A stretch of 19,155 nucleotides of DNA from JBBDNV01 sp040877415. Lineage in GTDB: Bacteria > Planctomycetota > Planctomycetia > Pirellulales > PALSA-1355. Positions 14,359 to 19,155 of this stretch are shown one piece after another (positions within the stretch are counted from its first letter, which is position 1; each line of letters opens with the position of its first letter). The DNA lies in assembly GCA_040877415.1 (NCBI GenBank), contig JBBDNV010000115.1, positions 1-19,155 of the forward strand, written 5' to 3'. Below the pieces are notes generated by a model. It was not told the origin of the DNA, did not search any database, and saw only the letters and a list, made by a program, of their open reading frames with translations. The position numbers and the translations under genes were made by a program.

Positions 14359-15090
14359 ATGGCCCAGCGCGCGATACAGACGGAACTACTTCGCCAGGCG
14401 GCTACCGACGAAGCAAGACTGGCGGCCGCCGACGCGGCCCGAGAGGCGGGCGACATCCGTCGCGCCACCGTTTTCTACCGTAGTCTGGCTTACAAGAAGC
14501 CGCCGTCCGAGCAATCCCAGAAGGCCAAAGACGCCCTGGCCCAGCTCCAGGAAGAGGGGCGCAAGCGCCTGGGCGAGATCAATTATGAAATCACAACGGG
14601 AGACGTGGCGGAGGCCTTCGCCCGGTTGCGCCAGCTCGCCCGCGATTTTGATACGGTCCCGGAAATCGGCGGCGAGATACGCTCCCACCTGAACAAAGCG
14701 CGCCGCCGAGACGAAGTCGCGGCCGTATTGAACGAACCCGACGCCAAAGAGTTCTGGACGCGAGGCCAGGAGCACGAACGCAAAGGCGCGATGTGCTGTG
14801 CCTACCTGACGTATGAAGAAGCGCAGAAGTTGGCGCCGGCGCCAAGCGCGCTAAAGGCCAAGGCACGATTTGACGAGCTTAGCGGTGACGCCCCGCTCGT
14901 TAAATCGGCCGAGCAATGCCGAAACTTGCAGCAGTGCCACCGCACGTATCGCCGTGCCGAGCGGCTCGTCGAAGCGCGTCCAGTGCGTGCCGCCGAGCTG
15001 TTCAAAGAGGTGCTCGACAAGGCTCCCCACGACGCCGAGATTCATGTGGCGGCGCGAAAGCAGTTGGCCGCGCTCGACGGCTCGTTTTAG
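14359..15090 (+). CDS. Helical-repeat (TPR-like) envelope protein, 5' end disrupted
   Basis: 243 residues from the first in-frame ATG at 14359; the same frame is open from 14278 just after a TGA. The protein is mostly helical: Ala/Arg/Glu-rich segments such as LRQAATDEARLAAADAAREA, GDIRRATVFYRSLAYKKPPS and DVAEAFARLRQLARDFD look like stacked TPR-type helices. Two Cys pairs occur (MCCAYLTYEEAQKLAP and CRNLQQCHRTYRRAE). ARPVRAAELFKEVLDKAPHD is a good TPR motif near the end. There is no ribosome site before 14359, while an excellent one precedes the signal-peptide start at 14203, so the native gene probably began there. Function unknown, perhaps periplasmic scaffolding. It ends 53 nt from the convergent PQQ-like gene. 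Confidence 0.65.
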   Translation: MAQRAIQTELLRQAATDEARLAAADAAREAGDIRRATVFYRSLAYKKPPSEQSQKAKDALAQLQEEGRKRLGEINYEITTGDVAEAFARLRQLARDFDTVPEIGGEIRSHLNKARRRDEVAAVLNEPDAKEFWTRGQEHERKGAMCCAYLTYEEAQKLAPAPSALKAKARFDELSGDAPLVKSAEQCRNLQQCHRTYRRAERLVEARPVRAAELFKEVLDKAPHDAEIHVAARKQLAALDGSF

Positions 15091-15143
15091 GGGCCGTATC
15101 GCAACCGTCGGGGACTCTCCGCCTCGCCGACGCCGCCCCGCGG

Positions 15144-16418
15144 TCACGGCCGAGCCACGCAGAACAGGTGGCGTTCTCCGCGAATGAATAGTCGATTCGA
15201 CGCCGGAACCGGCGAGGCGATCACCGGCTCGTCCAGGTGGTTCTCGGCGAGCAATTCGAATTTGCCCTCCACTTTGGCGACAAACACCACGCCATCCTCG
15301 CGAGCGGCGTAAAGATTTCCCCCGGCCACCAGCGGCGACGCATAAAACGCAAAGCGGCTTTTCGGAAAGGCGCTGCTCCACAGCGTTTCGCCCGTCGAGG
15401 GGTTGACGCACGCGACCTCGCCGCGATCGCGCACCAGGTAGACGCGCCCCTTGTATTCGACGGGCGTCGGCGCGAAAGTTCCCATGTCTTTGCGACTCCA
15501 AATCCGATGCGTGGCGGTCACGTCGCCATCGCCCCCGAGCTGGATGCCGTGCAGCCTCGGTTGACCGCGGTCGTTGCGCCCAAAAGCAATCACCGCCACG
15601 TCACCGGCGATCACCGGAGTGGCGATCGCGGGCCACATGGCATTCGAGTCCGGATTGAAGCCCCCGCAAGACCAAAGAACGCTGCCGTCCGCGGCGTCGT
15701 GGACCGTCACGTGTTGGGCACCCCACACCAGCAGCGCCTCCTTGCCGCGATGCTCGATCACGACCGGCGTGGTGTAGCCGTGATCGCATTCCATGGGCGT
15801 GTCGTAGTTGCGGGCGACTTTCCAACGTATCTCGCCGGTGGCCTTGTCCAACGCGGCCAGCCAAGACTCGCCGTGGTGCATCCGGGCCAAAACGACGCAA
15901 TCGCTCGTCAAGACGGGCGACGTGCCATGGTCCCAGAACAGGGTGTCCGGACCGAAACGCTCGACGAGATTCGTTCGCCAACGGGTCTTGCCGTCCAGCT
16001 CGAGCGCGGCCACCGTGCCGCTCTTGAAATTAACGAATAGGCCCTTCCCGTCCGTCGCGGGCGACGGGTTGCAGCCCGAACCATTTCGATGCTTGCCGGG
16101 CGATTCCGCCCCGAACGTGGTCTGCCACAGCGGCTTTCCCTCCCAGTCGAAGGCGACCACGGCGTCCTTCCCATCCGCGGGCGCCGTCAGGTAAATGCAC
16201 TCGTTCCAGACGATCGGGGTTGAGCAACCTTTGCCCGGCAGCGGCGCTTTCCAGAGTACGTTCTCGGCATCCCACTTGATCGGGTAATTTCCGCTTTCGG
16301 TGCTGCCGTTGTCCCGCGGCCCGCGCCAGCGCGGCCAGTCGGTCTGCGCTTCGGCGACCGCAACACTGCCTGCGAAGAGGAAAAAAAGCGCCGTCAGTTG
16401 GTACGATTTTGTGGTCAT
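15144..16418 (-). CDS. Secreted PQQ-like beta-propeller repeat protein
   Basis: 424 residues with a signal peptide (TTKSYQLTALFFLFAGSVAV, cleavage probably after AEA). The mature part starts WPRWRGPRDNGST, a hallmark of planctomycete PQQ-like (outer membrane protein assembly BamB-type) propellers. Blade motifs of the form G-x-x-x-W/R-x-x recur: VVAFDWEGKPLWQTTF, VAALELDGKTRWRTNL, LAALDKATGEIRWKVA, VTVHDAADGSVLWSCG, and VACVNPSTGETLWSSAF. These give about seven blades. No quinone-dehydrogenase catalytic residues are apparent, so a binding or scaffold role is more likely than enzymatic oxidation. No clear ribosome site precedes the ATG at 16418; an in-frame extension to 16694 would cross the promoter region. 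It is divergent from the kinase gene. Confidence 0.9.
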   Translation of the reverse strand: MTTKSYQLTALFFLFAGSVAVAEAQTDWPRWRGPRDNGSTESGNYPIKWDAENVLWKAPLPGKGCSTPIVWNECIYLTAPADGKDAVVAFDWEGKPLWQTTFGAESPGKHRNGSGCNPSPATDGKGLFVNFKSGTVAALELDGKTRWRTNLVERFGPDTLFWDHGTSPVLTSDCVVLARMHHGESWLAALDKATGEIRWKVARNYDTPMECDHGYTTPVVIEHRGKEALLVWGAQHVTVHDAADGSVLWSCGGFNPDSNAMWPAIATPVIAGDVAVIAFGRNDRGQPRLHGIQLGGDGDVTATHRIWSRKDMGTFAPTPVEYKGRVYLVRDRGEVACVNPSTGETLWSSAFPKSRFAFYASPLVAGGNLYAAREDGVVFVAKVEGKFELLAENHLDEPVIASPVPASNRLFIRGERHLFCVARP

Positions 16419-16548
16419 TGGATTACCGGACTGGTGGTTTCGGTTTTTCGATAAACGGCGCGCCGACCGCGACTCGCTGACTTGTCGATGGCCATCGGTC
16501 TCCGCGGCAACAATCGCATGCAAGGATTCGCTGACGCTACGGCTTCGG

Positions 16549-16554
16549 ATTATA
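16549..16554 (-). promoter_or_regulatory. -10 box for the PQQ-like gene
   Basis: A perfect TATAAT on the minus strand, 131 nt upstream of the ATG at 16418. No good -35 is seen at 16-18 nt. It shares TATAATCCGA with the facing kinase promoter. Confidence 0.45.
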
Positions 16555-16580
16555 CCACAACCCGCTTGCCAGGCCGCGGA

Positions 16581-16609
16581 TCGACGAAATGACCGCGGCT
16601 GGCTATAAT
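16581..16609 (+). promoter_or_regulatory. Sigma70-like promoter for the kinase gene
   Basis: TCGACG (16581-16586, 4 of 6 to consensus) and a perfect TATAAT (16604-16609) with a 17-nt spacer. The kinase ATG lies about 110 nt downstream. Confidence 0.6.
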
Positions 16610-16718
16610 CCGAGCGTACCGGCTGCCTCCAGGCGATCCGACGAGTTATCCGCACAAAGATCATTTCTGCAACGGCTGATCCAGATACCAGCAACTATGG
16701 ATTGAGGGCAGGTGCGCC

Positions 16719-19155
16719 ATGCACGTCCGTTGTCCACATTGTCACAGCCCGATCGAGTTTGTCGACGACTCCTCGTTCGCCGAAATCAACTGCCCCTCTT
16801 GCGGCAGCAGCTTCAGCCTGATCGGCGGTGACAAGACCGAGACGCACCGCACAACGTCGCGCCACCTGGCGCAGTTCGAGCTGGTGCGCGAGCTGGGCAT
16901 CGGCAAGTTCGGTAGCGTGTGGATGGCCCGCGATACCGAGCTCGATCGCACCGTGGCGATCAAGATTCCCCGCAAAGGCGCGCTCAACACCGACGAGACC
17001 GAGCTTTTTTTGCGCGACGCTCGGGCCACGGCGCAACTGAAACACCCGAACATCGTCAGCGTGCACGAGGTGGGGCGCGCAGAAGAGACCGTCTACATCG
17101 TCACCGACTATATCAAAGGCGCTAACCTCAGGGACTGGCTAACTGGTCAGCGGTTGACGTTTCGCGAATCGGCCGAATTGATCGTCAAAGTGGCTGACGC
17201 CGTGCATCACGCGCACCAGGCCGGGGTCGTACACCGCGATCTCAAGCCGGGCAACATCATGGTCGACGGCGACGGCCAGCCGCACGTGATCGATTTCGGA
17301 CTGGCGCGGCGCGAGGCCGGTGAGATCACGATGACCGTCGATGGCCATATCCTCGGCACGCCGGCTTACATGTCGCCCGAGCAAGCCATGGGTCATGGCC
17401 ATGACGCGGATCGCCGCAGCGACGTCTATTCGCTGGGGGTAATCCTGTTCGAGCTACTGACCGGCGAGCTGCCGTTTCGCGGCGAGGCCCAAATGCTGTT
17501 ATTGCAGATCGAGCGCGACGAGCCACCCCGTCCTCGTCGCTTGAATGCCCGTATTCCGCGCGACTTAGAGACGATCACGCTCAAGTGCTTGCAGAAGGAG
17601 CCTTCCCGACGCTACCAGACGGCCCGGCAATTGGCCGACGACCTGAATCGTTGGCTTCGTGACGAGCCCATCGTGGCCCGACCGGTCGGCCGGTTGGAGC
17701 GCGGCTGGCGGTGGTGCAAGCGGCGGCCCGCCGTGGCGAGCCTGGCGGCGGCCGTCCTGCTACTACTGCTGGTCGGCACCGGGGTGTCGAGCTATTTTGC
17801 CATCGAGGCAAACGCGCAATCGCGCGAGGCGATGGTCGAACGAGAGCGGGCTGAGGAGGGGTTCCGCCGGGCTCGTCAAGCAAGCACCCTCGCTGAAGCA
17901 CGAGCACAAACTGCAAATTCGGTGTCGCAGTTCCTCATCGACATGTTCCAGAAACCCACGCCGTATCAGCTCTTCGCCACACGTTTGGGAAGTCGCGACT
18001 TGGATGCAATGTCGCGTGGGCTCCTCGATAGCGGCGCAGAGCAGTTGACCGGCCGACTTGACGACGAGCCGGTTTTGAAAGCCAGATTGATTTCGGCAAT
18101 CGGCCGCGCGCATCTCGGGACGGGGAGCATGGACAAGGCCTCGCAGCTACTGGAACAGGCACTAGTCATTCGCCGTCGTGACCAGCCTCCCGACGATCTG
18201 CAAATCGCAGACACCTTGCAGGACCTTGGCGTTGCGTACATGTTTCAGGGTCGCATGAGTGAGGCCGAACGCATCCTAAATGAGAACGTGAAGTTACGCG
18301 TCGCGGCCCTTGGCGAACAGGACAGCTCGGTCGTCACTGCCAAAGCGCAACTCGCTCTCGTCCTAGGTATGAGCGCCCGCCGACTCGACGAGGCAGAACG
18401 TCTGTGGCGTGAGGTTCTTGCAGCGCGGCGCAAATCCCTTGAGAAGGACGATCCCAGAATTGGCGAAGCACTGGTGGGATTAGCGGGCGCGATGCTCTGG
18501 GAGGGTGAATCAACGGTGGAGAGCACACTAAGTCGGCGGGCAGAAGCGTTTCGGCTTGTCACTGAAGCGACGCACATTTTCGCTGCACACGCGGCCACGC
18601 GCGAAATCGGATTGGCCGTCGCCGCATTTCAACGGTCGATCTTGCTAGCAGGCGTTGGAAACTGGAAAGGATATCTCGACTCCATGAAAGAGGCGTATGA
18701 GCGCACGAAGAACTCATTCGGAGACGAGCACCCCATCACCGTTTTCATGATGGCAAGTTACGCGGCCGTCCTCTTCGACAGGGATCGAACCGGCGCTCGA
18801 CCCGTATACGACCGTCTGTTTACGATTTTTCAAAACCGTGGCATGTCGTTCCTCTTTCCTGAACTCGAACATGCCGTAGTCGAGGGGTTCACACAGCTTC
18901 TGGAAGAATCAGGGGAGCAAGAAAGGCTTGTGCGAATATTTCGCGACGTGCTCGCAAAGCAAAAGGAGCTGACGAAGTACCATTCGCAGAATGGAATAGC
19001 CGTGCTTGATAAGCTAATCGCTCTTTTGACGAAGGCGGATCGGGCACAAGAAGCATGCGCCATTATTGACGACTACGTAGCGACAGCGTTCGACACCTTC
19101 TCTAACAGGCCGTTGAAAAATGGGACTGGCTCCGAGCACGTCGCGGCGAGACCCG
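16719..19155 (+). CDS. Membrane-anchored Ser/Thr protein kinase with N-terminal zinc ribbon and TPR-type sensor region (3' end outside window)
   Basis: At least 812 residues, open to the window edge. Residues 1-35 form a zinc ribbon (Cys5-x2-Cys8, Cys25-x2-Cys28). The kinase domain follows (about 53-315): Gly loop from Gly60 (LGIGKFGSV), Lys82 (VAIK), HRDLKPGN with catalytic Asp174, DFG Asp192, GTPAYMSPEQAMG, and SDVYSLGVILFELLTG. It is an RD kinase and should be active. One membrane helix lies at about 339-361 (VASLAAAVLLLLLVGTGVSS), followed by a charged helix and TPR-like repeats (QIADTLQDLGVAYMFQGRMS; SEAERILNENVKLRVAALGE), presumably outside the cytoplasm. The layout is typical of Planctomycetota PknB-like kinases. 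The ligand and substrates are unknown. The last visible codons overlap the arm of a probable dispersed repeat. Confidence 0.93.
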   Translation, partial: MHVRCPHCHSPIEFVDDSSFAEINCPSCGSSFSLIGGDKTETHRTTSRHLAQFELVRELGIGKFGSVWMARDTELDRTVAIKIPRKGALNTDETELFLRDARATAQLKHPNIVSVHEVGRAEETVYIVTDYIKGANLRDWLTGQRLTFRESAELIVKVADAVHHAHQAGVVHRDLKPGNIMVDGDGQPHVIDFGLARREAGEITMTVDGHILGTPAYMSPEQAMGHGHDADRRSDVYSLGVILFELLTGELPFRGEAQMLLLQIERDEPPRPRRLNARIPRDLETITLKCLQKEPSRRYQTARQLADDLNRWLRDEPIVARPVGRLERGWRWCKRRPAVASLAAAVLLLLLVGTGVSSYFAIEANAQSREAMVERERAEEGFRRARQASTLAEARAQTANSVSQFLIDMFQKPTPYQLFATRLGSRDLDAMSRGLLDSGAEQLTGRLDDEPVLKARLISAIGRAHLGTGSMDKASQLLEQALVIRRRDQPPDDLQIADTLQDLGVAYMFQGRMSEAERILNENVKLRVAALGEQDSSVVTAKAQLALVLGMSARRLDEAERLWREVLAARRKSLEKDDPRIGEALVGLAGAMLWEGESTVESTLSRRAEAFRLVTEATHIFAAHAATREIGLAVAAFQRSILLAGVGNWKGYLDSMKEAYERTKNSFGDEHPITVFMMASYAAVLFDRDRTGARPVYDRLFTIFQNRGMSFLFPELEHAVVEGFTQLLEESGEQERLVRIFRDVLAKQKELTKYHSQNGIAVLDKLIALLTKADRAQEACAIIDDYVATAFDTFSNRPLKNGTGSEHVAARP
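19102..19155 (+). repeat. Possible first arm of a dispersed planctomycete repeat (MITE-like), truncated by the window
   Basis: From 19102 the sequence runs CTAACAGGCCGTTGAAAAAT then GGGACTGGCTCCGAGC. I remember near-identical arms, paired with an inverted GTCCC...TTTTTCAACGG...TGTTAG arm, as a frequent intergenic repeat in Planctomycetota. Only one arm is visible, so the inverted partner cannot be checked. The kinase frame reads through it as SNRPLKNGTGS. Confidence 0.45.

Overview
The window is GC-rich bacterial DNA that looks like a member of the Planctomycetota, probably the Pirellulales. This is inferred from gene content, not from a marker gene. The clues are a membrane-anchored Ser/Thr kinase with an N-terminal zinc ribbon, a secreted PQQ-type beta-propeller protein, a Tat-exported sugar isomerase/epimerase-like protein, an exported FAH-fold protein, a Cys-cluster beta-barrel-like surface protein, and intergenic palindromes of a kind I remember as common in that group. 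No RNA gene, complete insertion sequence or CRISPR array was seen.

Layout. 1-488: the 3' end of a possible M28-like peptidase (+). 489-920: no intact gene, with a possible gene remnant near 551-703. 921-3733: a small secreted hypothetical protein and a large subtilisin-family protease with a C-terminal propeller-like region (+). 3977-4273: a GYD-domain protein (+). 4281-4379: a nested palindromic element between convergent genes. 4390-7244: a minus-strand cluster made of a polytopic His-rich membrane protein, a YhfC-type intramembrane metalloprotease whose start lies 2 nt after the upstream stop, and an exported FAH-family protein. 7460-9543: minus-strand DinB-like, PepSY-like and Tat-exported TIM-barrel genes. 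9544-10072: a gene-free stretch full of hairpins, including two inverted 34-nt copies of one hairpin with compensatory changes. 10073-10954: a crotonase-fold protein whose second catalytic Glu is replaced by Tyr (-). 11103-12251: a secreted beta-barrel-like protein (-). 12531-14000: a tandem HD / HD-GYP phosphohydrolase (-). 14203-15090: a helical-repeat envelope protein whose signal-peptide start is cut from the body by an in-frame TGA (+). 15144-16418: a PQQ-like propeller protein (-), divergent from a zinc-ribbon Ser/Thr kinase that runs off the window (16719 onward, +).

How the genes relate. Most products are predicted to be exported or in the membrane, so the window reads as a set of small envelope, secretion and signalling units rather than one pathway. 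The clearest unit is the membrane protein plus YhfC protease pair, with FAH 60 nt downstream. The kinase and the PQQ protein share a divergent promoter region whose two TATAAT boxes lie in a 10-nt inverted repeat. The window ends inside what appears to be the first arm of a dispersed planctomycete repeat that supplies the last visible kinase codons.
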